Assembly: GCF_004138165.1 (NCBI RefSeq)
Contig: NZ_RYFF01000016.1
Coordinates: 50,068 to 114,067, forward strand
Source: Candidatus Chloroploca sp. Khr17
GTDB lineage: Bacteria > Chloroflexota > Chloroflexia > Chloroflexales > Chloroflexaceae
Direction: 5' to 3'
DNA length: 64,000 nucleotides
Shown one piece after another: positions 24,582 to 33,338 of the stretch. The position numbers were made by a program, and so were the translations under genes. How positions within the stretch are numbered: position 1 is the stretch's first letter; each line of letters begins with the position of its first letter. The notes beneath the pieces are model-generated. The model ran no database searches and was not told the origin of the DNA. It saw nothing but the letters and a program-made list of their open reading frames with translations.

Positions 24582-25370
24582 ATGACCTCGGCAATGCAGA
24601 GCGACAAATATACTGTCGAAACCCCCGAGGTGGTGACGATTGAATATGTGGTAGCCGGGGTTGCCTCGCGGTGCCTCGCCGCAACCGTTGATACAACTTT
24701 GATCCTGTTGCTTCAAGCTACACTCAGCCTGGTGATGGTTCCGCTCGCGAGTAGCAACGATTTTGGCACAATCATCCTCGCGCTCTGGGCAACGCTCGCC
24801 TTTGCGCTGCTCTGGGGTTACTATGTCAGCTTCGAAATGCTCTGGTCAGGGCAAAGCCCAGGCAAGCGCATCTTTGGCTTACGGGTCATGCGCGAAGGCG
24901 GACGGCCCCTTGATTTCAGTGCGGCGGTGATCCGCAATCTCGTGCGGATTGTTGATTTCTTGCCGTTTGGGTATGGCCTGGGCGTCATGGTTATGTTTGC
25001 CGATCACCGCGCCCGCCGTCTCGGCGATCTTGCGGCGGGAACGCTCGTCATCCGCGAAGATTACCCCTTGTCGCTGGAACAGATCGCCCGTGGCCTTGCC
25101 CCCGTGGTGGTACCTCCACGCAACAGTGCAGCGCCGGCATCACCGTTGCTGCCCAATCTGCACCAGGTCGGCCCTGACGACTACACCCTCGCCGAAGCCT
25201 TCTTGCAACGCCGTGAAACTCTTCACCAGGACGAACGCCGGTTGCTGGCAACTGAACTAGCTAATGCGCTTCGTATGCGCCTCGACCTGCCTTCTGATGG
25301 TGATCCCGAACGTTTTGTTGAGCACTTTGTGCGTGAGTACCGGATTTTTTATCTGGTTCGTCAGGCGTAA
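24582..25370 (+). CDS. RDD-family membrane protein
   Basis: The 262-residue protein has a short N-terminal cytoplasmic part. The RDD domain comes next: ASRCLAATVDTTLIL with Arg and Asp at conserved positions, GQSPGKRIFGLRVM, and the third helix ending in RRLGDLAAGTLVIRED. Three or four membrane helices are seen between about 30 and 140. The C-terminal 90 residues are soluble and charged. The start at 24582 is chosen because AAGGA precedes it and the frame upstream is non-coding in character. The function of RDD proteins is mostly unknown; some are Na+/H+ antiporters. Confidence 0.88.
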   Translation: MTSAMQSDKYTVETPEVVTIEYVVAGVASRCLAATVDTTLILLLQATLSLVMVPLASSNDFGTIILALWATLAFALLWGYYVSFEMLWSGQSPGKRIFGLRVMREGGRPLDFSAAVIRNLVRIVDFLPFGYGLGVMVMFADHRARRLGDLAAGTLVIREDYPLSLEQIARGLAPVVVPPRNSAAPASPLLPNLHQVGPDDYTLAEAFLQRRETLHQDERRLLATELANALRMRLDLPSDGDPERFVEHFVREYRIFYLVRQA

Positions 25371-25375
25371 CTTCT

Positions 25376-25424
25376 TTGCTCGCGTGAAAACAGCCAGCAA
25401 TGCTGGCTGTTTTCACGCGAGCAA
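25376..25424. terminator. Bidirectional terminator, perfect palindrome
   Basis: Perfect 24-base arms (25376-25399 and 25401-25424) around one base, with AAAACAGCCAGC on one side and its complement GCTGGCTGTTTT on the other. It lies exactly between the convergent RDD and YceI genes. Confidence 0.85.
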
Positions 25425-25448
25425 CAAGGCTCGTTGGTGACACGCGGC

Positions 25449-26204
25449 TCAATCAGCGTTGGCGACAAAACGAAAGCCGATGATGACCTTATCTTCGGCG
25501 CGCAGGACACCAATAATGTCGGGGGGATCAAAGCCAAAGTCGGTCATATTGATTTCGCTGCTGGCATTGCCGATCAGCTGCGCACCATCGAGCTGGCTAG
25601 TGACGGTAAAGGTGACCGAGTTGGTCACATCACGTACCGTCAAATCGCCGGTAATCATCAGGGTAAGCTCTTCGCCATCAGTGTATTGCTCAGGCAAGCC
25701 CTCGATCAGCGTAGGCACAAAGGTAGCGAGGGGAAAGCGAGCCGACTCGAGCCAGCGATCACGGATTGCATTGTCACGACGAGGGCTATCCGAGGCAAAC
25801 GCACTGATATCAATTTCAATCGGCCCTACCGTACTGTTTTGCGGGTTGGCACGATCAAGCTCTATTTCGCCATTGATCTGCTGCGTTCGGCCTACCGCGA
25901 GCGCATACCGGTTGCCCTGATTCAGAAAAACCTCGCCAACCTCATACGTCACCTCGGAGGAGGCAGGATCAATGCGAAAGAGCTGTACTTCACTCTCTTC
26001 ACTGGTCGCTGGCGCGGCGGTAGGCGTTGTTTCATCTGACTGAGCCACTGGTTCAGTTGGGGTGGTTGCCGCCGGGACAGTGGTAGGGACTGTCGTCGCG
26101 ACGGCAACCGGGGCCTCGGTTGCGACCGGGGCTGCGGCTGGTGCGCTGCCACATGCGGCAAGCAACCCCGCCAGCAAGACAATCACGATCATCTGTAGAC
26201 GCAT
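25449..26204 (-). CDS. YceI-family lipoprotein
   Basis: YceI proteins are lipocalin-like beta-barrels that bind isoprenoids or other lipids. The 251-residue precursor has a lipoprotein signal ending in GLLAAC, then a long Ala/Thr/Pro linker (about 22-70) typical of surface lipoproteins. The YceI domain follows from about 75, with FRIDPASSEVTYEVGE, INGEIELDRANP, and DNAIRDRWLESARFPLATF. AGGAGG lies five bases before the ATG at 26204. It is convergent with RDD across a perfect terminator. Confidence 0.92.
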   Translation of the reverse strand: MRLQMIVIVLLAGLLAACGSAPAAAPVATEAPVAVATTVPTTVPAATTPTEPVAQSDETTPTAAPATSEESEVQLFRIDPASSEVTYEVGEVFLNQGNRYALAVGRTQQINGEIELDRANPQNSTVGPIEIDISAFASDSPRRDNAIRDRWLESARFPLATFVPTLIEGLPEQYTDGEELTLMITGDLTVRDVTNSVTFTVTSQLDGAQLIGNASSEINMTDFGFDPPDIIGVLRAEDKVIIGFRFVANAD

Positions 26205-26453
26205 CAAAGCCTCCTGATATCGGTAGCATACGTTGACATGCTCATTTCAACGTACACCGCTTCACAAGTTGCGTCAAATGAGCATTTGCTGAGAAGATGG
26301 CGCAGGCCGCCAAGATCAACAACATACATCCAGTCGCGCGGCCCTCACGTACCTACTACGATGACGAAACTTGTCATGCGTTCCGACGGCAGCAAAGCAT
26401 CGCTGCCGTCGGGACGTATAAAACCCTGGCGAAGAAACAAAACCGGCCTGAGC

Positions 26454-26590
26454 AGTGTGTGAAATAAATTTCCCGGTAGCACCGCCGACCACGAATAACA
26501 CGCACGAATAAACGAATATGGGCTGCCCCATGCGCTCTTCGTTTATTCGTGGACGGCTGAGGACGCCAGAAAACTTCGTTGACAGACTAG
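26454..26590 (+). mobile_element. MITE-like element, TTGACA-ended family, copy C
   Basis: The left end AGTGTGTGAAATAAATTTCC and the right end GAAAACTTCGTTGACAGACT form imperfect inverted termini. Inside are the shared GTGGACGGCTGAGGACGCCA segment and a CGAATAAACGAA hairpin. Related copies lie at 53646, 53802, 53946, 54100 and 42517. No transposase is encoded. Confidence 0.7.
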
Positions 26591-26603
26591 TGAGTGCTAT
26601 AAT
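26579..26603 (+). promoter_or_regulatory. Possible hybrid promoter of the sortase gene
   Basis: TTGACA (26579-26584) belongs to the right end of element C and TATAAT (26598-26603) lies 8 bases beyond the element. The 13-base spacer is shorter than the usual 16-18, so use of this -35 is doubtful, but the -10 is perfect and ends 7 bases before the ATG at 26611. Confidence 0.45.
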
Positions 26604-26610
26604 AAAAACA

Positions 26611-27465
26611 ATGCCTATGTTGACACAATCAAAAACAGCTATGCAATCTAGACAGACACATCGGCGCGAACCGACCACGCGCGCCGCACGCATCTACTGG
26701 ACGCTCGGCAATCTCTTGCTGGTGAGCGGCCTCTATCTGCTCGTCTATGTGGGTGGCCTCTACTTCTATGTTGAACACCTGCGCCTCGCAGCACGCGGTG
26801 ATAATGATATCGAGGTGCCTGCGCTAGTGATCAATGCGCCGAGCATGGCAGTGCCTGATCTGAGTAGCCTCAATGAAGCCCGTTCGACCAGCGTACCTAC
26901 GGGCAGTGGCTTGCCGTTGATCGATCCACCTGATCCAGGGGTGCTGACGTCACCACTTCCCGCGCGATTGCCGACGGATCATGTCTCGTACGTCGAGCGT
27001 CTGGTTATTCCGAGCATTCAGGTTGACGCAAAGGTGATTGAGGTTGGCTGGGATGTGATCGAGCAAGGCGAGCAACGCATCGCCGTGTGGCAGGTGGCCG
27101 AATTTGCCGTGGGCCACCACAAAGGCTCGGCGAACCCTGGTGAAGACAATAATATTGTACTGGCCGGGCACGTCGGGGGCTATGGCAAAGTCTTTCTCGA
27201 TCTCTATTATGTGCAACCTGGTGATCCGATAATTGTGTATAGTGAGGGTCGCGAGTACCTCTACATTGTCACCGAACGCCTAGTCGTTGATGAAGAGGGC
27301 GTGCCAGCTGAGCAGCGGCTGACGAATGCGCAACTGATCGGCCCGACCGATCGCGAAATGGTCACGATGGTCACCTGCTGGCCGGCGACTGGCCCCAACC
27401 GCTTTACCCAGCGGGTGATTGTGCGCGCCGAACCGCCTGGCAGGGCGTATGGTGAGCAACCCTGA
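26611..27465 (+). CDS. Sortase family protein
   Basis: Sortases join surface proteins or pilin subunits through a transpeptidation at a Cys. The 284-residue protein has an N-terminal membrane helix (about 31-50), a Pro/Ser-rich stalk and a sortase barrel. The catalytic His is in VLAGHVGGYG (H187), the Cys in MVTCWPATGPNR (C256), and a candidate Arg is R264 or R268. The start at 26611 (or ATG 26617) is preferred because the frame further upstream runs through the MITE-like element. No Shine-Dalgarno sequence is seen and a TATAAT lies 7 bases before the ATG, suggesting a leaderless mRNA. No LPXTG-type substrate was seen nearby. Confidence 0.9.
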   Translation: MPMLTQSKTAMQSRQTHRREPTTRAARIYWTLGNLLLVSGLYLLVYVGGLYFYVEHLRLAARGDNDIEVPALVINAPSMAVPDLSSLNEARSTSVPTGSGLPLIDPPDPGVLTSPLPARLPTDHVSYVERLVIPSIQVDAKVIEVGWDVIEQGEQRIAVWQVAEFAVGHHKGSANPGEDNNIVLAGHVGGYGKVFLDLYYVQPGDPIIVYSEGREYLYIVTERLVVDEEGVPAEQRLTNAQLIGPTDREMVTMVTCWPATGPNRFTQRVIVRAEPPGRAYGEQP

Positions 27466-27522
27466 CGTTGAGCGGCGTCAGGGCTACCGCTGTTGGGCGC
27501 GGCACCGCCGTGCCCCAACAGA

Positions 27523-28923
27523 TCAAAAGGCGCCTTTGCCTTGAAGGACAACGCTGATCGTTTTGAGTAAAATTTGCAGATCGAGAAAAAAAGAGTAATT
27601 CTGAATATAATAGAGATCATCTTCGGTGTGGAGGTGCATCGGGCGGTGGCTACGGCCATTGATTTGCCACCAACCGGTCATGCCGGGGGGGACACGAAAA
27701 CGCTGCCATTGCCACGGTTCGTAATCAGCCGCGACGACCGGCACTTCGGGGCGTGGCCCAACGAGGCTCATTTCGCCACGTAGGACATTGATCAACTGGG
27801 GCAATTCATCAAGGCTGCTCCGACGCAAAACGCGCCCAAACGGAGTGACGCGGGGATCGTCGGCTAATTTGTAAATCACCCGGCCATCTGCATCGTGTGT
27901 GACCACCTCTTGCCAGCGTTGCTCGGCATGCTCGTACATACTGCGAAACTTGAGCATACGAAAACGCCGCCCCTGTTCGCCCAAGCGTTCTTGCAAAAAG
28001 AAGATCGGGCCAGGTGACTCGAGGCGAATCCGTAGCGCAATGACCAGCATAAGCGGGGCGAGCAGCAGGAGCAAGAGGCTGCTTGCCGTCAGATCAAAGA
28101 GGCGCTTGAGGACACGCTGGGGATAGGTGAGGGCTGGTTCGCGCAGGCTGATCAAGGGAATGCCGCCCACTTGCTCGACAGGGGTACGGGCAAAAGCGAG
28201 GTCAATCACATCGGGGATCATATGCACCATCACGGGTTGCTGCAACAGCTCCAGCGAGATATGGGCAACCAGCGCGTGTTCTTCGGGTGAGAGCGCAAAG
28301 ATAACCTCATCAATCTGGTGTACCTTCACCAGATCAGGTGTCGCCTGCACCACGCCCAGGTAGGGCAACGCGATCTTTGGGTCAGCCGTTGCATGTACAT
28401 AGCCAGCGACGAGCATCCCCGACCAGCGTGGAGTCGCAAAGGTCTCGGCGAGACGCTCGGCGGTACTTGCCTCGCCCACCACCAGCACCCGCCGATGCAA
28501 CGTCTGTGGCGTGCGTCGATGCAGATAAAAGCGGATGCCGATGTGGATCAAGACAAGGGTACTTAGATTCAGGCCAGCAAAATAAAGAAACTGGAGCCGT
28601 GAGACATCGCGAAGCGAGAGGTAGAGCATGCCGGCAAAGGTGAGGGCAGCAAGGGCAAGCGAGGCGACTAGCCAGCCAATGGCCTCGACGAGACTACTGC
28701 GCAAAATCCGCCGGTGCGGGCCAAGCAACCCAAAGATGATCGTCCAGAGGATTGCGACAGCGAGATAGAGGACCCAGGGAAGGGCGGTTTGCGCTGAGGT
28801 GATCTCGCGGCCAAATTCAAGATAGAGACGCAACTGCGAGGCAACCCAAAGACAGCCCAGGGTTACGATGATATCAAGCACTAGAATGAAGAAGGCTAAA
28901 CGTGCCTCGATCCGTTCGCGCAT
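27523..28923 (-). CDS. Undecaprenyl-phosphate sugar phosphotransferase (WbaP/WcaJ type)
   Basis: It should begin exopolysaccharide synthesis by moving a sugar phosphate onto undecaprenyl phosphate. The 466 residues comprise four N-terminal membrane helices (about 10-145), a CoA-binding-like Rossmann region (RVLVVGEAS, about 155) and the C-terminal bacterial sugar transferase domain. That domain has [53 protein letters not shown] and VGPRPEVP, and ends in the acidic/aromatic [12 protein letters not shown] region. Downstream in the same direction of transcription there is nothing related; upstream are a WecG-like transferase and a flippase-like gene, so the three form an envelope-glycan cluster. 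Confidence 0.95.
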   Translation of the reverse strand: MRERIEARLAFFILVLDIIVTLGCLWVASQLRLYLEFGREITSAQTALPWVLYLAVAILWTIIFGLLGPHRRILRSSLVEAIGWLVASLALAALTFAGMLYLSLRDVSRLQFLYFAGLNLSTLVLIHIGIRFYLHRRTPQTLHRRVLVVGEASTAERLAETFATPRWSGMLVAGYVHATADPKIALPYLGVVQATPDLVKVHQIDEVIFALSPEEHALVAHISLELLQQPVMVHMIPDVIDLAFARTPVEQVGGIPLISLREPALTYPQRVLKRLFDLTASSLLLLLLAPLMLVIALRIRLESPGPIFFLQERLGEQGRRFRMLKFRSMYEHAEQRWQEVVTHDADGRVIYKLADDPRVTPFGRVLRRSSLDELPQLINVLRGEMSLVGPRPEVPVVAADYEPWQWQRFRVPPGMTGWWQINGRSHRPMHLHTEDDLYYIQNYSFFLDLQILLKTISVVLQGKGAF

Positions 28924-28987
28924 ACCACATGCCCTCGTTCTACGTGTGAGGGCGCGACGCCCTCGCTCCCCTGATACGTGTGCAGCA

Positions 28988-29788
28988 TTACCCGCGATGC
29001 GTGATCTTCTGACGAAGAATCAAGCCAAAGAAACGTGGAATGCCCAACAAATAACGTCGCCAAAGCCGACGTGGCTCGTACCAGAGCCGACAGAGCCATT
29101 CGAAGCCATGGTCAGTGAGCCAGCGCGGTCCACGTGGCACCGTCTCGGCGAGATAAGCAAAGAGCGCGCCAACGGTCATCACCACAGGCACTGCAAGGTC
29201 AATGCGGCGTACTGCAACCCAGCGTTCCTGGGTAGGCATGCCCATCCCTACCAGCAACAGCGAAGGCTGAAAAGCGGCGATGGCCTCTAGCGCGGCAGCT
29301 TCGACCGTCGGGTCAGTGCTAAGATAGCCGTGGTGACTGGCAACCCGTAGACCGGGATGATGCTGGAGAAGGCGGGCAGCTGCGGCTGCGGCGACGCCCG
29401 GTTCGCCCCCAAGCAAAAAGATACCATAGCCATGGGTCGCACAGCTTGCTGCCAGACGATGAATCCAATCAGGGGGAGTAAAACGTTCAGGGAGCGGCCT
29501 GCCAAGCAACGCAGCCCCGAGGCGCAAGCCCTGACCATCACAAAAAACCAAATCAGCCTGAGCAAAAGATTTTTTGAAGACAGAATCATGCTCGGCAAGA
29601 TTTACCGCGTAAATGTTCGCATAAAAAACAGTACGTTTTTGCGTGCAAGCAAGAGCATATTCAAACCAGGCGAGCAACTGGCCGAGGCGTACAGGATGCA
29701 CATCAAGCTGCCCGATCCGCTGTGGATCAGGCAAACGCATCGCCTCGTCTGGTGAAGGTGAAGGATCGGATCGCATAGGCGGTCTCAT
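28988..29788 (-). CDS. WecG/TagA/CpsF family glycosyltransferase
   Basis: This GT26-type enzyme adds the second sugar (ManNAc or a similar sugar) to a lipid-linked precursor. The 266 residues contain the family motifs FYANIYAVNLAEHD, ADLVFCDGQGL (with the catalytic-site Asp), GIFLLGGEPGVA and the conserved LLVGMGMPTQERW. The ATG overlaps the stop of the upstream YbhN-like gene (ATGA), indicating translational coupling. Together with the sugar phosphotransferase downstream it would make the first two steps of a surface polysaccharide. Confidence 0.93.
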   Translation of the reverse strand: MRPPMRSDPSPSPDEAMRLPDPQRIGQLDVHPVRLGQLLAWFEYALACTQKRTVFYANIYAVNLAEHDSVFKKSFAQADLVFCDGQGLRLGAALLGRPLPERFTPPDWIHRLAASCATHGYGIFLLGGEPGVAAAAAARLLQHHPGLRVASHHGYLSTDPTVEAAALEAIAAFQPSLLLVGMGMPTQERWVAVRRIDLAVPVVMTVGALFAYLAETVPRGPRWLTDHGFEWLCRLWYEPRRLWRRYLLGIPRFFGLILRQKITHRG

Positions 29789-30807
29789 TGTTTAGGCAAA
29801 GTTTCAGGCTGCTTTACCGTGCTCGGGCGGGCCTTCTTGTCCTGGAGATTGAGCCAGAGGGCGAACAAGCCAGCAATGATCGGCGGTACAAACGTCAACA
29901 CATGCAACAGCACCCCAAAACTGAGAGCGGGGGCCTGTTCAACGCCGAAGAGCGCGAGGGAAAGGATGCAGAGGTACTGGAAGAGACCGATGCGCCCAGG
30001 GGCTGAAGGGACATTGATCCCGGCCATCAGCACAAAGAGGACAAAGAGGGACGCAACGAGTGGCACATCAATGGACAGTGCCCGCAAGACCAGATAATTG
30101 GTCAACGTAGCAGTGATCCAGACCACGGCTGACCAGAAGAGGATCTGCCAGCGCCCGCGGGCATCGGTCAACACGTGCAAACTTGCGAGAAGATTAGCAA
30201 GCAGAGCATCAGCGCGCTGCTGGAAGCGCTGGGGGAGCCAGCGAAGCACCGAGGCCGGCAGTGGCAGACCACGTCGGTAGGCGACAAGGCCAGCAAGCAC
30301 CGCAGCAAAGGCAAGCCCGGTCGCAACAAGCATCAGATATGCTGGCTGACTAACCCAGGCTGGCAACGGCATCAACAGAACCAGCAGCACAAAGATCATG
30401 GCATAACAGAGCATATCCACGACCTTCTCGAGCGCCACCGTACCGAGGACAAACGACCGCGAAACCCCGAGTTCACCCGCGAGATAGACGCGACTCACAT
30501 CGCCAACGCGAGCCGGCAAAAGATTATTGATCATCTGACCAACGAGATGCAAGCGCAACGCCTGCCACAGACTAATCGGCGCACCACGCTCACCCAGCAG
30601 CACCTTCCAGCGGGCGGCCTTGGCAACGTTATTGAGCACCACACTGCCGAGCGCCAGCCCAACAAAGAGCAGACTCGCCTCACCCAACGACTGCCCAACG
30701 CTTGCCAGATCAACCCCTTTGAACGCCAGATAGATCGTCACAAGGCTAATCACGAGCCCGAGGCCCAGGCGGAACCACTGCTGTCTCTGGAGCCGCCACA
30801 TTGCCAT
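29785..30807 (-). CDS. YbhN/UPF0104 (LPG synthase TM-region) family membrane protein
   Basis: The 340-residue protein has about eight membrane helices and the conserved features of the UPF0104 family: NNVAKAARWKVLL near 60, NNLLPARVGDVSRVYL near 95, and VPSAPGRIGLFQY near 265. Relatives include the membrane part of lysylphosphatidylglycerol synthase and proposed lipid or glycolipid transporters. The start at 30807 is chosen for its GAGGAGAGGGAG; the upstream extension has no support. Its stop is overlapped by the WecG-like gene. Confidence 0.9.
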   Translation of the reverse strand: MAMWRLQRQQWFRLGLGLVISLVTIYLAFKGVDLASVGQSLGEASLLFVGLALGSVVLNNVAKAARWKVLLGERGAPISLWQALRLHLVGQMINNLLPARVGDVSRVYLAGELGVSRSFVLGTVALEKVVDMLCYAMIFVLLVLLMPLPAWVSQPAYLMLVATGLAFAAVLAGLVAYRRGLPLPASVLRWLPQRFQQRADALLANLLASLHVLTDARGRWQILFWSAVVWITATLTNYLVLRALSIDVPLVASLFVLFVLMAGINVPSAPGRIGLFQYLCILSLALFGVEQAPALSFGVLLHVLTFVPPIIAGLFALWLNLQDKKARPSTVKQPETLPKQ

Positions 30808-30960
30808 CTCCCTCTCCTCGTGGGGATCTGCCAGGCACGAGAGCGCATCCCAATGCGGTACATCGGCATACGCAACCTGACGCATCAGCGACAGATGGAA
30901 CTGAGCGCAGTATACCACCAAACCTGAGGTAACCGTTCACACTTGGGGTAAAGCGCCACC

Positions 30961-31022
30961 CTGGGAGCGCGGGCGGCTCGCCCGCATCCAGACCAGAGCG
31001 GGCGAGCCGCCCGCGCTCCCAG
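30961..31022. repeat. Inverted repeat CTGGGAGCGCGGGCGG, copy 1
   Basis: Perfect 25-base arms (30961-30985 and 30998-31022) around a 12-base loop. A second copy with nearly the same arms is at 42626-42690. Confidence 0.85.
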
Positions 31023-31055
31023 GAGAAGTGTGAGCACTTACAACCTGAGCCGGGT

Positions 31056-31085
31056 TTGACGGGAGACACATGCTTCTGCTACAAT
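31056..31085 (+). promoter_or_regulatory. Predicted sigma-70 promoter of the 31160 glycosyltransferase
   Basis: TTGACG (31056-31061), an 18-base spacer and TACAAT (31080-31085). A TGTGA-N7-TCACA palindrome lies downstream at 31118-31134; its spacing is one base longer than a CRP site. Confidence 0.65.
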
Positions 31086-31159
31086 CTGCCGTCAGGCCAC
31101 TAATCAGGCGGTATCATTGTGATTTTAGATCACAAATATAAATAAAAATCGCACATCTT

Positions 31160-31864
31160 ATGGATCAACACAACGAACGCCCTTTGCTCTCAATCATTAT
31201 GCCCTGCTACAACGAGGCTGCGACCCTCCCGCAGATCCTCGAGCAGGTGTATGCCATTGAGCTAGAAAAAGAGGTCATTGCGGTAGACGATCATTCGTCG
31301 GATGAGACCCTGGCCGTGTTGCAAGCAGCAGCCGAGCACTACCCTCGGATGCGCGTGATCAGCCATCCCGCCAATCGCGGCAAAGGAGCAGCGGTGCGGA
31401 GCGGGCTCGCCCATGCGTGCGGCAAGATCACCATTATTCAGGATGCCGACCTGGAATACGATCCGCATGATTATTATGCGCTCGTCAAGCCCATTGTCAA
31501 AGGCCAGGTTGATGTCGTCTACGGCAGCCGGTTTATGGGGAGTCACACCGGCATGTACTTCTGGAATGCCATTGGCAACAAAGGGTTGACCTTCCTGACC
31601 AATTTCCTCTTCAACTGCTGGATCTCGGATATGGAGACCTGTTACAAAGTGATGCGCACCGACATCATTCGTGATCTTAGCCTGGAGAGCAACGACTTTC
31701 GTCTCGAACCCGAGATCACCGCCAAAGTCTTAAAGCGAGGTCATCGCATCCTGGAAGTGCCAATCTCATACATCGGGCGCACCTATGAAGAGGGCAAAAA
31801 GATGAAACCGAGCCAGGGATTGTATGCCATTCTGGCCTTGTTTCGCTATCGCATTACAGATTAG
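31160..31864 (+). CDS. GT2 glycosyltransferase, dolichol-phosphate-mannose-synthase-like
   Basis: The 234-residue protein has no membrane helices and resembles DPM1-like and undecaprenyl-phosphate glycosyltransferases. It has SIIMPCYNEAATLPQIL, VIAVDDHSSDET, HPANRGKGAAVRSGL, the metal-binding IIQDADLEYDP, and VYGSRFMG and MKPSQGLYAI near the end. Such enzymes load a single sugar onto a polyprenyl phosphate for later transfer outside the membrane. The GT39-type proteins elsewhere in the window could be users of the product, but that is inference. Confidence 0.93.
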   Translation: MDQHNERPLLSIIMPCYNEAATLPQILEQVYAIELEKEVIAVDDHSSDETLAVLQAAAEHYPRMRVISHPANRGKGAAVRSGLAHACGKITIIQDADLEYDPHDYYALVKPIVKGQVDVVYGSRFMGSHTGMYFWNAIGNKGLTFLTNFLFNCWISDMETCYKVMRTDIIRDLSLESNDFRLEPEITAKVLKRGHRILEVPISYIGRTYEEGKKMKPSQGLYAILALFRYRITD

Positions 31865-31866
31865 AT

Positions 31867-31893
31867 TTGACGCAAAGGCGCAAAGGCGCAAAA
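31867..31893 (+). repeat. Half copy of the GACGCAAAGGCGCAAAGG repeat
   Basis: TTGACGCAAAGGCGCAAAGG continues with GCGCAAAAG, directly after the stop of the glycosyltransferase. The complementary arm is missing. Confidence 0.7.
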
Positions 31894-31939
31894 GGTGTTG
31901 AGAGCGTAACTGAAGGCCAAGCGGAGATAGATCAAAAAC

Positions 31940-31972
31940 AGACCTCACAGGTCTTCAAGACCTGTGAGGTCT
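31940..31972. terminator. Palindrome AGACCTCACAGGTCTT, copy 1
   Basis: Perfect 16-base arms around one base. It separates the convergent glycosyltransferase and acetate kinase genes and could end transcription from both sides. A second copy lies at 40880-40912 and a degenerate half at about 57014. Confidence 0.6.
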
Positions 31973-31976
31973 TACG

Positions 31977-33167
31977 TTAGCCATCGGTGAGGGCGGCAAG
32001 CGTATGCAGGGCGATCATGCGCTCTTCGTTAGTAGGCACGACCCAGGCTGAAACGGCACTGGCAGCGGTGGAGATCCGTGGACCGTGGTGGGCATTCGCG
32101 ACCGGATCAAATGCGAGGCCAAGCCAGGCCAGGCCGCGACAGACACGTTCGCGGAGGCGACCCGAATTCTCGCCAATGCCCGCCGTAAAGACGACGCCAT
32201 CGAGCCCACCCATCACCGAGGCCAGGGCACCAGTTTCACGAATAATCCGGTAGACAAAATAATCAATCGCCTCGGCGGCTCGCGGGTCATCGCTGGCCTC
32301 GAGGTTGCGCATATCGCTGCTGACCCCAGACAGTCCAAGAAAACCCGATTTTTTATAGAGCAGATCCTGGATGGCGCTGGCATCCATAGCCCTGGCTTGC
32401 ATCAGATAGAGCAAGACCCCCGGATCAATCTGGCCGCAGCGGGTACCCATGGGCAAGCCATCGAGCGCCGTAAAGCCCATCGTGCTATCCACACTACGCC
32501 CGGCCTTGAGAGCGCACATACTCGCCCCGTTGCCCAGATGCGCCACAACAACGCGACCCTGAGCCAGCTTGGGGTCAAGCTCGGGCAGCGTGCGGGCAAT
32601 ATATTCATACGAGAGACCGTGGAAGCCATAGCGACGCACACCCTCATCATAAAAAGCATAGGGCAACGCAAAGCGGTCGGCCTCGACGGGGTGCGTGCGA
32701 TGAAAGGCGGTATCAAAACAGCCAACATTCGGGACACCAGGCAAGAAGGCCATGGTTGCTTCAATCCCGGCGAGATTGGCCGGCTGGTGCAACGGAGCGA
32801 GGGGGATAAACCCGTGCAGATCGTGCAAAACCACGTCGTCAATGACGACGGGGGCACTATAGCGCGCCCCACCGTGGACGACCCGGTGGCCGATACCGAG
32901 CAGACCAGCCTCGGGCAAACGGGGATCAAGCCATGCGGCAAGCTGTTCGAGCGCATAGGCATGACCTTTGCCCGAGGGCGGATTGGCCCAGGTGGTCTCA
33001 AGGAGCACCTCACCGGCCTGATCGGTCATTTTGAAATGGGGCTGTGTCCCGATACCCTCGATCTGACCCTGATAGCGTACGGTCAGCGTAGTACCGACAT
33101 AATCAAAGATCGTACACTTGATACTCGACGAGCCTGCGTTGAGTACCAGAATGACTTTGCTCATCAT
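31977..33167 (-). CDS. ackA: Acetate kinase
   Basis: AckA makes ATP and acetate from acetyl phosphate and ADP, or the reverse. The 396 residues have VLNAGSSSIKCTIFD at the start, GHRVVHGG, FDTAFHRT, HLGNGASMCALKAGRSVDST with the catalytic region, PMGTRCGQIDPG, and VFTAGIGENSG near the end. The length is standard. The ATG at 33167 has AAGGA five bases upstream. It lies downstream of a phosphotransacetylase-type gene in the same direction, giving a Pta-Ack pair; the two are separated by a full inverted repeat at 33233-33309. Confidence 0.96.
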   Translation of the reverse strand: MMSKVILVLNAGSSSIKCTIFDYVGTTLTVRYQGQIEGIGTQPHFKMTDQAGEVLLETTWANPPSGKGHAYALEQLAAWLDPRLPEAGLLGIGHRVVHGGARYSAPVVIDDVVLHDLHGFIPLAPLHQPANLAGIEATMAFLPGVPNVGCFDTAFHRTHPVEADRFALPYAFYDEGVRRYGFHGLSYEYIARTLPELDPKLAQGRVVVAHLGNGASMCALKAGRSVDSTMGFTALDGLPMGTRCGQIDPGVLLYLMQARAMDASAIQDLLYKKSGFLGLSGVSSDMRNLEASDDPRAAEAIDYFVYRIIRETGALASVMGGLDGVVFTAGIGENSGRLRERVCRGLAWLGLAFDPVANAHHGPRISTAASAVSAWVVPTNEERMIALHTLAALTDG

Positions 33168-33232
33168 TGAAATCCTTATGGTGCGCGGGCGTAGCCTGAG
33201 AGGCGATCCCTTGCCAAGAGGGTTGACCTGTG

Positions 33233-33309
33233 TTGACGCAAAGGCGCAAAGGCGCAAAGCTACGCATAGACTTACATCAAACCTCTGCGCCTTTGCGCCT
33301 TTGCGTCAA
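33233..33309. repeat. Full inverted repeat of the GCGCAAAGG family
   Basis: TTGACGCAAAGGCGCAAAGG continues on the left arm, and CTTTGCGCCTTTGCGTCAA ends the right arm. The arms are about 27 bases with a single mismatch. It lies between the phosphotransacetylase-type gene and ackA. Confidence 0.85.
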
Positions 33310-33338
33310 AAAACCAGCTTCTTTGAAAAGGATAACGC

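Larger units (their letters stand above)
26205..26610. other. Intergenic region with repeats between YceI and sortase genes
   Basis: The two genes diverge. The region contains a small hairpin (CCGACGGCAGC at 26383-26393 pairing with 26402-26412) and a complete element of the TTGACA-ended MITE family (26454-26590). No coding sequence is supported. Confidence 0.6.
30808..31159. other. Divergent intergenic region between YbhN-like gene and 31160 glycosyltransferase
   Basis: It holds an inverted repeat of the CTGGGAGCG family (30961-31022), a strong promoter toward the glycosyltransferase (31056-31085) and a small palindrome at 31118-31134. Nothing coding is supported. Confidence 0.6.

Noticed and set aside
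26518..26610. Longer N-terminus for the sortase
   Set aside because: The extra codons are the right half of a MITE-like element found elsewhere in non-coding DNA.
31118..31134. Canonical CRP-binding site
   Set aside because: The spacer is 7 rather than 6 bases, and no CRP-like gene or second site was seen; kept only as a low-interest observation.
32085..33170. 361-codon plus-strand frame
   Set aside because: It is antisense to acetate kinase, which is unambiguous.
33168..33257. Longer N-terminus for acetate kinase
   Set aside because: The upstream frame runs through an inverted repeat, and the ATG at 33167 has a good ribosome-binding site and the conserved protein start.
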